From Halopseudomonas pachastrellae (lineage in GTDB: Bacteria; Pseudomonadota; Gammaproteobacteria; Pseudomonadales; Pseudomonadaceae), in contig NZ_FOUD01000001.1 of the NCBI RefSeq assembly GCF_900114765.1, forward strand, positions 132,003 through 196,002: 64,000 nucleotides of DNA. The letters run 5' to 3'. This document shows positions 51,515-60,565 of this stretch, piece by piece; the stretch's first letter is position 1; each line of letters starts with the position of its first letter. A program made the position numbers and the translations under genes. The notes beneath the pieces are model-generated. The model was not told the DNA's origin, made no database searches, and saw only the letters and a list, made by a program, of their open reading frames with translations.

Positions 51515-52000
51515 TTACCACCAGTACTTGTCGAACATCTCGGGATTGGCCCAGTACTTGGAATTGAGCCAGTCGGGCACGCTCTTGTATTCGGCCAGAT
51601 CGTAGCTGTACAGGGTCAGGCTTTGGCCGTCCTGGCTGAAGCGCGCGCGGCGCTGCAGGGCCAGAGCAAAGAAGTCGTTCTCCTGCCACTCGGTCGCCCG
51701 CTCGGTATCCACCAGCACGGCAATGCGGCTGGCCGACAGGTTGCGCAGGCCGGCCAGCAGTTCGGTGGCGGTGCGCTTGTCCAGGTGCTCGAGCTGGTCC
51801 GCGACAATCGCCAGATCGTAACGCTGGTTGCGCAGGTCATCGCTCAGCGGCACCTCGCTGGCGCTGCTGATCTGGCAGTCGGCGTGTTGCTCACGCCAGG
51901 CCGCGATGGCCGGAATCTGGCTGCGGCTGACGCAGAGTACGCTGGCGGGGCTGTAGTGCTGCAGAATGCCCAGCAGGGCGGACGTCGGCGTGGCGCTCAT
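51515..52000 (-). CDS. DUF6231-type protein with methyltransferase-like Rossmann pattern
   Basis: The 161-aa protein alternates helices and strands like half of a class I methyltransferase fold: [20 protein letters not shown], then [32 protein letters not shown]. The glycine-rich SAM motif is absent, so it may bind SAM weakly or be a scaffold. The C-terminus [20 protein letters not shown] is aromatic-rich and looks conserved. I recall this as the Pseudomonas DUF6231 family. It is co-directional with the YchJ-type gene and divergent from dinG. Confidence 0.72.
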   Translation of the reverse strand: MSATPTSALLGILQHYSPASVLCVSRSQIPAIAAWREQHADCQISSASEVPLSDDLRNQRYDLAIVADQLEHLDKRTATELLAGLRNLSASRIAVLVDTERATEWQENDFFALALQRRARFSQDGQSLTLYSYDLAEYKSVPDWLNSKYWANPEMFDKYWW

Positions 52001-52124
52001 GGTGTGGCTTCGCTGTGATCAGGTGGAGCGCAGCAGGTTAGGGGCTGGCCGCTACTGATGCAAGCGCCGGCGGTCCAGCTCGGCGGCGTTGAATGGTATG
52101 ATCGCCGGCTGATCCGGAGCCCGC

Positions 52125-54260
52125 ATGCTGAACGATGAACTCAAAGGCCAGATCCAGACGGCCTATCGCACCTTTCTGGAAAACAAGTCGCTGAAGCCGC
52201 GCTACGGCCAGCGCGTGATGATTGCCGAGGTCGCCAAGGTCTTCGGCAATGTTGCGCTGGACGAGGAGGGGCATCGTGAAGGTGATCCGGCGGTCGCGGT
52301 GATTGAGGCGGGTACCGGTACCGGCAAGACCGTAGCCTATTGCCTTGCGGCGATCCCGATAGCCCGTCACCTCGGCAAACCCCTGGTTATCTCTACTGCA
52401 ACCGTGGCGCTGCAGGAGCAGATCGTGCTCAAGGATCTGCCGGACATCCTGCGCAACTCCGGTCTCAAGTTCGGTTTTTCGCTGGCCAAGGGGCGTGGTC
52501 GCTATGTCTGCCTGGCCAAGCTGGATAACCTGCTGCGTGAAAACCAGTCCATGGCCGACCAGCAGCAGATGTTTGCCGAAGACGGCTTTCGTATCGATGT
52601 GGATGAGGCTGGCCTCAAGCTCTACACCCGCATGGTCGAGGCGCTGGGCGGCAACAAGTGGGATGGCGAGCGCGATTCCTGGCCCGAGGCGCTGGAGGAT
52701 CAGGACTGGTCGCGCCTGACTACCGACCACATCCAGTGCAGCAACCGCCGCTGCGGCCACTTTCAGCAATGCGTGTTCTACAAGGCCCGCGAGGGCGTGC
52801 AGAAGGTTGATGTCATCGTTACCAACCACGATCTGGTGTTGGCCGATCTCGCCCTGGGTGGCGGTGCAATCCTGCCGGACCCACGAGACAGCCTGTACGT
52901 GTTTGATGAGGCGCACCATCTGCCGGACAAGGCCATCGGCCACTTTGCGCATAACACCCGCCTGCACGCGACCGCCGACTGGCTGGATCAGATCGATAAG
53001 AACCTCAGCAAGCTGCTGGCTCAGCATCCGCTGCCGGGGGATCTCGGCCGGGTGCTGGAGCAGACCCCGGTCACGGCCCGTGACCTCAAGCCGCATCAGC
53101 AGTTCATGCAGCAGGCGCTGGGCGATGTTGCCGACTTTGCCAGTGCCGAAGACTTGGGCGGTAATATCCGCCCGCAGTACCGCTTTGAGCATGGTGAGGT
53201 GCCGCAGGAGCTTTGCGACATGGGCATGGAGCTGAAGGCGGGCTTTGGCCGCTTGAGCGACCAGTTGCAGCGTATTGTCGATATGCTCAAGGAGGCGATG
53301 GACGGTGAAACCACCATCGGTGTGTCCGAGGCTCAGGCAGAAGAGTGGTATCCGCTGTTCGGTGCCCTGCAGGCGCGCGCCGAAGCCAACTGGACCCTGT
53401 GGACCCAGTTCTGCCTGCAGGACCCGGAAGGCAAGCCGCCAACGGCGCGCTGGCTGACCCTGACCGATAACGGCGATATCGAGGTGCATGTCAGCCCGAT
53501 TCTGGCCGCTGACACCTTGCGTCAATACCTCTGGAATCCGGCCTTTGCGGCGCTTGCCACCTCCGCTACGTTGACCGCGCTGGGCAAGTTTGATCGCTTC
53601 AGTCACCGTGCCGGCCTGCCTCGCAGTGCGGTTTGTGCGCTGGCGCCAAGCCCGTTCAAGCATGCTGAAGCAGGACTGTTGCGGGTGCCTAATTATGGCG
53701 CTGACCCACGCGACAGCACGGCGCATACGGCGGCGATTATCGAGCATTTGCCGGAGATTCTGGCGGACGAGCTTGGCAGCCTGGTGCTGTTCTCCTCGCG
53801 CAAGCAGATGCTGGAGGTGTTTGCCGGTGTGCCCGCAGAATTTCGCCAGCGGGTACTGGTGCAGGGCGATTTATCCAAGCAGGAGTTGATTCGCCAGCAC
53901 CGCAAGCAGGTGGATGATGGCAAACCGAGCGTGATTTTTGGTCTGGCGAGCTTTGCCGAAGGGGTCGACTTGCCCGGCAAGTATTGCGAACACGTGGTGA
54001 TCGCCAAGATTCCTTTTGCTGTGCCGGATGACCCGGTGGAGGCGGCGTTGGCCGAATGGATTGAAAAGAACGGCGGCAATCCGTTTATGGAAATTGCCGT
54101 GCCGGACGCCAGCCTGCGGCTGATTCAGGCCTGCGGTCGTCTGCTGCGTACCGAAAGCGACCGCGGCACGGTGACCGTGCTGGACCGCCGGCTGGTGACC
54201 CAGCGCTACGGCAAGGCGATTCTCAACGCGCTGCCGCCGTTCCGCCGCGAGATCGATTGA
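52125..54260 (+). CDS. dinG: ATP-dependent 5'-3' DNA helicase DinG
   Basis: Superfamily 2 iron-sulfur helicase of the XPD/DinG class that resolves R-loops and replication blocks. The 711-aa protein has Walker A EAGTGTGKT (61-69), four Fe-S cysteines (C129, C205, C210, C216), Walker B/DEAH at 261-264, and the C-terminal motifs SLVLFSSRKQM, FGLASFAEGVD and QACGRLLRTESDRG. GGAG precedes ATG 52125. Despite the din name, I see no LexA box in its upstream region. Confidence 0.96.
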   Translation: MLNDELKGQIQTAYRTFLENKSLKPRYGQRVMIAEVAKVFGNVALDEEGHREGDPAVAVIEAGTGTGKTVAYCLAAIPIARHLGKPLVISTATVALQEQIVLKDLPDILRNSGLKFGFSLAKGRGRYVCLAKLDNLLRENQSMADQQQMFAEDGFRIDVDEAGLKLYTRMVEALGGNKWDGERDSWPEALEDQDWSRLTTDHIQCSNRRCGHFQQCVFYKAREGVQKVDVIVTNHDLVLADLALGGGAILPDPRDSLYVFDEAHHLPDKAIGHFAHNTRLHATADWLDQIDKNLSKLLAQHPLPGDLGRVLEQTPVTARDLKPHQQFMQQALGDVADFASAEDLGGNIRPQYRFEHGEVPQELCDMGMELKAGFGRLSDQLQRIVDMLKEAMDGETTIGVSEAQAEEWYPLFGALQARAEANWTLWTQFCLQDPEGKPPTARWLTLTDNGDIEVHVSPILAADTLRQYLWNPAFAALATSATLTALGKFDRFSHRAGLPRSAVCALAPSPFKHAEAGLLRVPNYGADPRDSTAHTAAIIEHLPEILADELGSLVLFSSRKQMLEVFAGVPAEFRQRVLVQGDLSKQELIRQHRKQVDDGKPSVIFGLASFAEGVDLPGKYCEHVVIAKIPFAVPDDPVEAALAEWIEKNGGNPFMEIAVPDASLRLIQACGRLLRTESDRGTVTVLDRRLVTQRYGKAILNALPPFRREID

Positions 54261-54363
54261 GCCATCAGCCTCGGCGATGGGCTATCGACAGGCGCACTGA
54301 TGATGGCTGCCGAGCGCCTAAGGCTTCGGTTAAATGGGCAGAAAACAAGACAACAAGGACCGC

Positions 54364-55539
54364 ATGATGAGCACTATCCAGGGTTACTTTGATCCGCGTT
54401 TTGAGTCGGTGCGCGAGCTGTTTGCCGAGCAACAGCAGGACGAGCAGGCCCGCGGCGCGGCGCTGTGCGTCACCGTTGGCGGCGAGACCGTTCTCGACCT
54501 GTGGCAGGGCGTGCGCGACAAGGACAACCAGGCCGTCTGGGAGCAGGACACCCTGGTCAACGTGTTCTCTTGCACTAAGCCGCTCGGCGCCGTCGCGCTG
54601 CTGCAGCAGGTTGCTGCCGGCAAGCTGGAACTGGACGCGCCGCTGGCGGCAGTCTGGCCCGAGTTTGCCCAAGCTGGTAAAGAGGCGGTCACCCTGCGGC
54701 AGATTTTGAGCCACCGCTCCGGCTTGTCGGCTGTCAGCAAAACTCTGCCGCCTGAAGCGCTGTTCGATTGGGACACCATGAGCGCCGCTCTGGCCGCGCA
54801 GGAGCCCTGGTGGACGCCGGGCGACGAACACGGCTACGCGCCAGTCACCTACGCCTGGCTGCTGGGTGAGCCGCTGCGCCGCCTGACCGGCCAGCGCCCG
54901 GGGCAGGCGATTGCAAACAGCATTTGTGAGCCGTTGGGCATGGACTTTTTCATTGGCGTGCCTGATCAGGACCTGGAGCGCATTGCTTCGGTATCCCGCC
55001 TGCGCAACCAGTATGGCGATGAGGGCGCACGCCGTCTGTTTGGCGCTATGGGCCAACCCGACAGCATGACCGCCAAGGCCTTTGGTAACCCCTCTAGCAT
55101 GATGACCGGTACCAACCGCCGCGAGTGGCAACAGGCCGATATTCTGTCTGCTAACGGCACCGGCAACGCCCGCTCGCTGGCGCGCTTCTGGCAACTGCTG
55201 GCGCACGACGGTCAGCTTGACGGTGTAAGTCTGCTGGATGCCGCCCTGGTCAAGCAGATGCAGCAGGAACATAGCGCAGGGGACGACAACACCCTGTTGT
55301 GCCAGACCCGTTTTGGCCTGGGCGTGATGCTGGAGCACGAAGGCCCCGGTGGCAGCTTTGGCATGGGCAAGAACGCCTTTGGTCATCCCGGCGCCGGCGG
55401 CTCACTCGGCTTCTGCGATCCGGACGCCAAGGTCGGTTTTGGCTACGTGACCAACACCATGGGCCCCTATGTCTTGATGGACCCGCGCGCCGTTGCCCTC
55501 AGTCAGGCGGTTTATCGCTGTCTGCAGTCGATCGACTGA
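54364..55539 (+). CDS. EstB-like serine hydrolase (beta-lactamase family)
   Basis: The 391-aa protein has the class C beta-lactamase/esterase VIII fold: the nucleophile motif SCTK (Ser69-Lys72), a Tyr-containing HGYAPVTYAW where the family carries YxN/YAx, and FGHPGAGGS as the third motif. There is no signal peptide, so it acts in the cytoplasm and is more likely an esterase or peptidase-like hydrolase than a resistance enzyme. I chose ATG 54364 with AAGGA 6 bp upstream; ATG 54367 is equally possible. It stands between dinG and pdxH without obvious coupling. Confidence 0.88.
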   Translation: MMSTIQGYFDPRFESVRELFAEQQQDEQARGAALCVTVGGETVLDLWQGVRDKDNQAVWEQDTLVNVFSCTKPLGAVALLQQVAAGKLELDAPLAAVWPEFAQAGKEAVTLRQILSHRSGLSAVSKTLPPEALFDWDTMSAALAAQEPWWTPGDEHGYAPVTYAWLLGEPLRRLTGQRPGQAIANSICEPLGMDFFIGVPDQDLERIASVSRLRNQYGDEGARRLFGAMGQPDSMTAKAFGNPSSMMTGTNRREWQQADILSANGTGNARSLARFWQLLAHDGQLDGVSLLDAALVKQMQQEHSAGDDNTLLCQTRFGLGVMLEHEGPGGSFGMGKNAFGHPGAGGSLGFCDPDAKVGFGYVTNTMGPYVLMDPRAVALSQAVYRCLQSID

Positions 55540-55616
55540 AAGCCTGCGCTGCATCAACGTACGATGCGGCGCGCCTGCTAGCATGACCTTATCCACCGCT
55601 GCCGGAAACAGAACCG

Positions 55617-56258
55617 ATGAAACCCAGCATTGCCGACCTGCGTCGTGACTACACCCGTGATGGACTGACCGAAACTCAGGCGCCTGCCGAGCCCTTTGCC
55701 CTGTTCGGCGAATGGTTTGCCCAGGCGGTTGAAGTGGAAAGTACCGAAGCCAACGCGATGATGCTGGCAACGGTCGACGGGGAGGGGCAGCCGCACCTGC
55801 GCACCCTGCTGCTCAAGGGCTTTGATGAGCTCGGCTTTGTGTTCTTTACCAACTACCAGAGCGCCAAGGGGCAACAGTTGGCGAGCAGCCCGGCTGCGGC
55901 CATGACCTTCTGGTGGCATGACCTTGAGCGTCAGGTACGCATCGAAGGGCAGGTCGAGCAGACCAGTGCTGAGGAGTCCGATGCCTACTTCCACAGTCGC
56001 CCGGCAGGCAGCCGTCTGGGTGCCTGGGCCTCGCCGCAGAGCCAGGTGATCGACAGCCGCGAAGTGCTTGAGCAACGTCTGGAGGCCGTGCAAGCGCAAT
56101 ATGCCGACGCGGCCGCCCCGCGCCCGCCGCACTGGGGCGGTTATCGCTTGGTACCGACGCTTATCGAGTTCTGGCAGGGCCGTCCCAGCCGCCTGCATGA
56201 CCGGCTTTGCTATCGTCTGGTCGAAGGCAACTGGGTGAGGGAACGGCTGGCGCCCTGA
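55617..56258 (+). CDS. pdxH: Pyridoxamine 5'-phosphate oxidase
   Basis: FMN enzyme that oxidises PNP and PMP to pyridoxal 5'-phosphate. The 213-aa protein begins [19 protein letters not shown] and has [25 protein letters not shown] (FMN site), [29 protein letters not shown] and the C-terminal [12 protein letters not shown] ... WVRERLAP typical of the family. Nearby dapC uses the PLP product, though this is not a specific link. Confidence 0.96.
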   Translation: MKPSIADLRRDYTRDGLTETQAPAEPFALFGEWFAQAVEVESTEANAMMLATVDGEGQPHLRTLLLKGFDELGFVFFTNYQSAKGQQLASSPAAAMTFWWHDLERQVRIEGQVEQTSAEESDAYFHSRPAGSRLGAWASPQSQVIDSREVLEQRLEAVQAQYADAAAPRPPHWGGYRLVPTLIEFWQGRPSRLHDRLCYRLVEGNWVRERLAP

Positions 56259-56340
56259 TTTGGTCATTCTCGGTCCCGTTGCTTGCTGCTGCCGCGCTTC
56301 GGCTTTACGCTGAAAGACAACCGCGACAGCAGGAGGCGAT

Positions 56341-57168
56341 ATGGGCAGAGCGGCGTTTCAACAGAAGGTGGTTGTCATTACCGGTGGTTGCGCTGGTATC
56401 GGCCGGGCCCTGGCCCTGCGCTTTGCCCAGGCCGGGGCGCATCTGGCGATCCTCGACATTCACGATGAGTCGCTGGTGGCTTTTCGTCAGCAACTGCACG
56501 ACAAACTCAATGCCGACGTTCTGGCAATCAACTGCGATGTCTCGGACGATCAGGCCTGCGCCGAGGCAATGGCGCAGGTGGTCGAGCACTTTGGCGGCAT
56601 TGACCTGCTGATCAACAACGCCGGCATTACCCATCGCAGCGCTTTTGCTGACACCGATCTTGCGGTGTTTCAGCGCATCATGGCGGTTAACTACTTTGGT
56701 GCGCTTAATTGCACGCGCCACGCCTTGCCCAGCCTGCTGGCGCGGCGCGGTCAGGTCATTGTGCTGAGTTCGCTGTCCAGCTTTGCGCCGCTGCTCAACC
56801 GCAGCGCCTACAACGCCAGCAAACATGCCCTGCATGGCCTGTTTGAAACCCTGCGCATGGAGGTGCGTGAGCAGGGCGTCAACGTGATGCTGGTGTCCCC
56901 GGGCTTTACCGCAACCGATATCCGCAAGAACGCACTGGTGGGCGACGGCTCGGTGGCACAGGCTACCACCGCCATGCCCTTCAAGGTGTCCGCCCCCGCT
57001 GAGGTGGCAGAGGCCATTTATCGCGGCGCCTGCCGACGCAAGCGGCAACTGATCTTGTCCAATGTCGACTGGCAGGCGCGCTTGATTGCGCGCTTCTTCC
57101 CACGGTTGTTCGAGCGCTGGATGGTCCCGCGGCTGTCGGGGGTGAAGGTGCGCTCGCAGGGCGAATGA
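56341..57168 (+). CDS. Short-chain dehydrogenase/reductase
   Basis: The 275-aa SDR has VVITGGCAGIGRALALRF (TGxxxGxG), INNAGITHRSAF, the Ser in VLSSLSSFAP, YNASKHAL (YxxxK) and a longer C-terminus (AIYRGACRRKRQLILSN) like membrane-associated classical SDRs such as DHRS7B-like enzymes. Substrate is unknown. AGGAGG lies directly before the ATG, so expression may be strong. It converges with the lipoprotein operon; GCGCAGGC-TCA-GCCTGCGC (57177-57195), a perfect stem without a T-run, lies between the two stops. Confidence 0.87.
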   Translation: MGRAAFQQKVVVITGGCAGIGRALALRFAQAGAHLAILDIHDESLVAFRQQLHDKLNADVLAINCDVSDDQACAEAMAQVVEHFGGIDLLINNAGITHRSAFADTDLAVFQRIMAVNYFGALNCTRHALPSLLARRGQVIVLSSLSSFAPLLNRSAYNASKHALHGLFETLRMEVREQGVNVMLVSPGFTATDIRKNALVGDGSVAQATTAMPFKVSAPAEVAEAIYRGACRRKRQLILSNVDWQARLIARFFPRLFERWMVPRLSGVKVRSQGE

Positions 57169-57203
57169 AGGTGCGCGCGCAGGCTCAGCCTGCGCAGGCG
57201 ATG

Positions 57204-57857
57204 TTACTGACGCTGCAGTGCTGGTGCGCGTGGGCCGGGCAGAATGCCGTTCACGCCGTGGGTGGTGAGCAGTCGCATGCTGGTAAGGCCAGCAATCTGG
57301 TGGCTGCGCTCTGTGGTGGTATTGATCACCTGGTCTACCAGAGCTACGACCAGCATACCGACCAGACCGCCGCCGTTGTTGTTGCTTTGCTCGGTGCTGG
57401 AAGCGGTTGCCGCACCTTTCCAAAGCAACTGACCGGACCGGCTGTCGACCAGTGATGCCTCTGCGGTTACCCGAGTATCGCTGGCGATGATCTGGTAGCT
57501 GGTGCCGTACTGGGTGACCTTGATGTACATCACCGAGTCGGCACCAAATACTTCGTTCAGCTTCTCCAGCGGCAGCGCGTGGATCTCCTGCGGGTCAGTC
57601 AGGCCGTTCTCGCGGAATGTCTCCTCAGCAACCGCAACCGGGAAAACGTAATACCCGGATTCAGCCAGCGGGTAACTCACCTGCGACAGGAAGCTGTAGC
57701 TGGCGCCCACTTCCAGTGAATCGTTGACCGGTGGCAGGACCAGAATGGATCTGGGCTTGCTCTCACGAAAAGCCGTGTAGTCATAGGTGGACTGTGTGGC
57801 GCAGCCGGTCAGCAGGCTGATCAGCAGCACCAGAGTCAGGCTCAGAATTGATTTCAT
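57204..57857 (-). CDS. DUF799 (GNA1162-like) lipoprotein
   Basis: The 217-aa precursor has lipobox LLTGC (Cys about residue 19). The mature part has PRSILVLPPVNDSLEVGASYSFLSQVSYPLAESGYYVFPV, the hallmark of the DUF799/GNA1162 family, related in fold to TolB/CsgG N-terminal domains. It is the last of three overlapping lipoprotein genes; its start overlaps the DUF4810 stop (ATGA). A Neisseria homologue is a surface-antigen candidate; the function is unknown. Confidence 0.9.
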   Translation of the reverse strand: MKSILSLTLVLLISLLTGCATQSTYDYTAFRESKPRSILVLPPVNDSLEVGASYSFLSQVSYPLAESGYYVFPVAVAEETFRENGLTDPQEIHALPLEKLNEVFGADSVMYIKVTQYGTSYQIIASDTRVTAEASLVDSRSGQLLWKGAATASSTEQSNNNGGGLVGMLVVALVDQVINTTTERSHQIAGLTSMRLLTTHGVNGILPGPRAPALQRQ

Positions 57858-58216
57858 TGGTTGTGCTCCGGCTGTGCCTTCAGTACGTAGTCGACAAAAT
57901 GCCCGGATTCCGGGAACAAGGATTTTTCCATGGCAAATTGCTCGCGTGCCTCGATCTCCCGGCCGGTGTTGAAGTAGAGCATGCCCAGGTGTGCATGCAG
58001 GCCCGGGGGCACGCTCTTGCCCTGAGCCTGCGCCTGATTGAGCAGTGCTTCAACGCGACCAACCTGCGCGGCGTAGTCGGTAACGCCGTTCTGGTGGTAC
58101 TGATAAATCGTTTGCTGATAGTCGCCCCAATGATAGAGCGGTTGATTGACTGGCGCGCAGCCAGCCACGAGAGCAGCGACCAGCAGGCCGCTGCTACGCA
58201 GATATTTCACCGTCAT
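57854..58216 (-). CDS. DUF4810 lipoprotein
   Basis: The 120-aa precursor has lipobox LVAGC (Cys about residue 20) and the DUF4810 signature APVNQPLYHWGDYQQTIYQYH near the N-terminus. The rest looks like a short TPR-type helical hairpin pair (GRVEALLNQAQAQGKSVPPGLHAHLGMLYFNTGREIEAREQF). AAGGATG precedes the ATG. It is the middle gene of the CsgG-DUF4810-DUF799 operon and probably bridges the other two in a complex. Confidence 0.9.
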   Translation of the reverse strand: MTVKYLRSSGLLVAALVAGCAPVNQPLYHWGDYQQTIYQYHQNGVTDYAAQVGRVEALLNQAQAQGKSVPPGLHAHLGMLYFNTGREIEAREQFAMEKSLFPESGHFVDYVLKAQPEHNQ

Positions 58217-58234
58217 GTTACATCCTTGTTGTTA

Positions 58235-58909
58235 TCAGTTTGCGGCCGGGTTCCAGGCACCGGACTCGACACCCTGTACCAGGTTGTTGACGGCTTCGCG
58301 GATGGCCAGATCCAGCACCTTGCCGTTCAGCGTTGCGTCGTAACCGGCGGTGCCGCCAAAGCCCACTACTTCGCGATTAGACAGGCTGTACTCGCCGGCC
58401 CCTTGAGTGGAGAAAATGACTTCGGAGGTGCCAACATCCACTACGTTCAAGGCCACCTTGGCGTAGGCAATCTGCGACTTACCGCGACCGAGGATGCCGA
58501 ATAGCTGGTGATCGCCGGTGACCTTGCGGCCAAACTCGGTGACGTCACCGGTAATCACGTAGCTGGCGCCCTTGATGTTCTGAGCGGCGCCGCTATAGCC
58601 AGCCTCGGTAGCCAACTGAGCCATGTTGGTTCGTTCCAGAACATTGAAGCGGTTGGTCTGCTGCAGGTGGGTCACTAGGGTGGTTTTGGCCTGATTGCCG
58701 AGGCGATCTACGCCGTCCGAGAAAATGCCGCGCTGGTAGCTGGAGCGATTGTCGAACTGGCCAACGGCGATGGGCGCACGTACGCCCTGATAACTGGTGC
58801 CGTAGCTGGTTACGCGGGGCGCTTCGATGGTGCGAGAGGACTCGGTAGCACAGCCTGAAATGAGCACGACGCCAGCAAGCGCCACAGACAGGGTAAGGGG
58901 TCGAAGCAC
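58235..58909 (-). CDS. CsgG/HfaB-family outer membrane lipoprotein
   Basis: The 224-aa precursor has lipobox LISGC (Cys about residue 19). The mature part resembles the periplasmic domain of CsgG (IAVGQFDNRSSYQRGIFSDGV, TLVTHLQQTNRFNVLERTNM, GASYVITGDVTEFGRKVTG and AYAKVALNVVDVGTSEVIF). It starts with GTG, preceded by AAGGAATC. CsgG forms the curli secretion pore, but no curlin genes are here, so this is one of the widespread CsgG-like proteins of unknown role. It is first in the three-gene operon. Confidence 0.92.
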   Translation of the reverse strand: MLRPLTLSVALAGVVLISGCATESSRTIEAPRVTSYGTSYQGVRAPIAVGQFDNRSSYQRGIFSDGVDRLGNQAKTTLVTHLQQTNRFNVLERTNMAQLATEAGYSGAAQNIKGASYVITGDVTEFGRKVTGDHQLFGILGRGKSQIAYAKVALNVVDVGTSEVIFSTQGAGEYSLSNREVVGFGGTAGYDATLNGKVLDLAIREAVNNLVQGVESGAWNPAAN

Positions 58910-58953
58910 AGTAACGATTCCTTTCGATAGGTGGGGGTGGCGCTATGCTATCT

Positions 58954-59286
58954 TCAGCTTGCCCTGGGCGCAAACATGATGATCGCCATGCCGAGCAGTG
59001 CGATGGCTGAGCCCAGCAGGTCCCAGTGGGTCGGGCGAATGCCGTCTACCCACCATAACCAGCCAATGGCTACGGCGATATAGACTCCGCCGTAGGCAGC
59101 GTACACGCGGCCGGCAGCGGTGGGGTGCAGGCTGAGTAGCCAGGCAAAGGCAGCAAGGCTGAGCGCCGCCGGTACCAGCAACCAGATAGATTTGCCTTCG
59201 CGCAGCCACAGATAGGGCAGGTAGCAGCCGACTATCTCTGCCAACGCAGTAACAATAAACAGGCTGAGGGTTTTCAGTTCAGGCAT
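58954..59286 (-). CDS. YnfA family small membrane protein
   Basis: The 110-aa protein with four predicted membrane segments has the YnfA hallmarks [37 protein letters not shown] and [17 protein letters not shown]. YnfA proteins resemble small multidrug resistance transporters in size and topology, though their transport role is not well settled. The start codon overlaps the stop of the upstream flavoprotein gene by one base (TGATG), so it is translationally coupled. Confidence 0.93.
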   Translation of the reverse strand: MPELKTLSLFIVTALAEIVGCYLPYLWLREGKSIWLLVPAALSLAAFAWLLSLHPTAAGRVYAAYGGVYIAVAIGWLWWVDGIRPTHWDLLGSAIALLGMAIIMFAPRAS

Positions 59287-60536
59287 CAGCGCTTGTCCTT
59301 GAGCCAGTCGATCATCCCGTGGGCGGCATGCCGCCCGCTGGCAAAGCAGGCTGTCAGCAGGTAGCCGCCGGTGGGCGCTTCCCAGTCGAGCATTTCGCCG
59401 GCGCAGAAGGTGCCGGGCAGGGCGTTTAACATCAAGTTGTCGTCCAGCGCGCTGCGGCACACGCCGCCGGCGCTGCTGATAGCTTCGTCCAGTGGCCGGG
59501 TGCCAGTCAGGGTGATGGGTAGCGCCTTGATGCCGGCGGCCAGCTTGGTTGCGTCGGCAATCACGTCTTTGCTCAGGCATTCATGCAGCAGCGCGACTTT
59601 AACCCCCTCCAGCCCCGCCTTTTTGCGCAGCAGGTTGCTCAGGCTCTGCCCCTTGCGAGGTTGGCTGAGGGCCTGTTGGAGTTGATCCTGGGTATGGTCT
59701 GGCGCCAGGTCGAGAGTAAGGTTTGCCTCGCCTCGGGCCTCCAGCTGTTCACGCAACGGGGCGGACAGGGCGTAGATGAGGCTGCCCTCCAGACCGTCGT
59801 GGGTGAGGATGGCTTCGCCACGGCGGCTGATATTTTCCCCGCTGAGGCTCCGGGTGCTGGCGATAATCTGCTTTAGCGGCTGGCCGGCGAAACGTTCGCT
59901 GAGAAACGGACTCCACTGACTGATAAAGCCGCAGTTGCTTGCACGCAGCGAGCGTATCTCGACGCCACGTGATTCGAGCAGCGGTGCCCAACTGCCATCG
60001 GAGCCCAGCCGTGCCCAGCTGCCGCCGCCGAGCGCCAGCAGCGTGGCGGTTGATGTCTTGAGGAGCTCGCCATTGGGTGTGTTGAAGCGCAGCGCGCCGT
60101 CCTCATCCCAGCCCAGCCAGCGGTGGCGAGTATGGATGTGTACGCCCTGTTCGCGCAGGCGTTTGAGCCAGGCGCGCAACAGCGGGGCAGCCTTCATGTC
60201 GGTGGGGAATACCCGGCCTGAACTGCCGACAAAGGTGTCTATGCCCAGCCCGTGTATCCAGCTTCGCAGGGCTTCGGCGTCAAAGGCGTCCAGCCAGTCA
60301 CCAACCCAGGGCGCCGCTTCGCGGTAACGCGACAGAAAGGGTGCTGCGGCCTCGGAGTGCGTGATGTTCATGCCGCCGACGCCAGCCAGCAGAAACTTGC
60401 GCCCAACCGAGGGCATGGCGTCGTACAGGTCGACCGGATAGCCGGCCGCCGACACCACCTCGGCAGCCATCAGGCCGGCGGGCCCGCCGCCGATGATTGC
60501 GACGGGCTGGGCGTGTTGTGCAGAGCGTGTGGTCAT
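59286..60536 (-). CDS. BaiN/RdsA-type NAD(P)/FAD-dependent oxidoreductase (TIGR03862-like)
   Basis: The 416-aa HI0933/BaiN-like flavoprotein has the FAD Rossmann motif [21 protein letters not shown] at the N-terminus, [35 protein letters not shown] and the C-terminal [24 protein letters not shown]. Family members reduce C=C bonds in some anaerobes, but most are of unknown substrate. I chose ATG 60536 ([14 protein letters not shown]); an in-frame start at 60590 adds residues inside the neighbour's intergenic region. It is co-transcribed with ynfA. Confidence 0.88.
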   Translation of the reverse strand: MTTRSAQHAQPVAIIGGGPAGLMAAEVVSAAGYPVDLYDAMPSVGRKFLLAGVGGMNITHSEAAAPFLSRYREAAPWVGDWLDAFDAEALRSWIHGLGIDTFVGSSGRVFPTDMKAAPLLRAWLKRLREQGVHIHTRHRWLGWDEDGALRFNTPNGELLKTSTATLLALGGGSWARLGSDGSWAPLLESRGVEIRSLRASNCGFISQWSPFLSERFAGQPLKQIIASTRSLSGENISRRGEAILTHDGLEGSLIYALSAPLREQLEARGEANLTLDLAPDHTQDQLQQALSQPRKGQSLSNLLRKKAGLEGVKVALLHECLSKDVIADATKLAAGIKALPITLTGTRPLDEAISSAGGVCRSALDDNLMLNALPGTFCAGEMLDWEAPTGGYLLTACFASGRHAAHGMIDWLKDKR

Positions 60537-60565
60537 GGGATGTCTCTGGCGGTGAGGCGCGCAGT

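Noticed and set aside
52038-53747. 569-codon open frame opposite dinG
   Set aside because: Same codon-bias artefact; dinG on the other strand has all helicase and Fe-S motifs.
54364-55539. Beta-lactamase resistance gene
   Set aside because: It has the SxxK fold signature but no signal peptide, and its other motifs fit EstB-type esterases better than periplasmic lactamases.
57177-57195. Terminator between the SDR gene and the lipoprotein operon
   Set aside because: GCGCAGGC/GCCTGCGC is a perfect stem but there is no T-run on either strand.
58235-58909. Curli secretion gene csgG
   Set aside because: No curlin, CsgE, CsgF or CsgB/A genes are adjacent; the DUF4810/DUF799 partners define a different operon.
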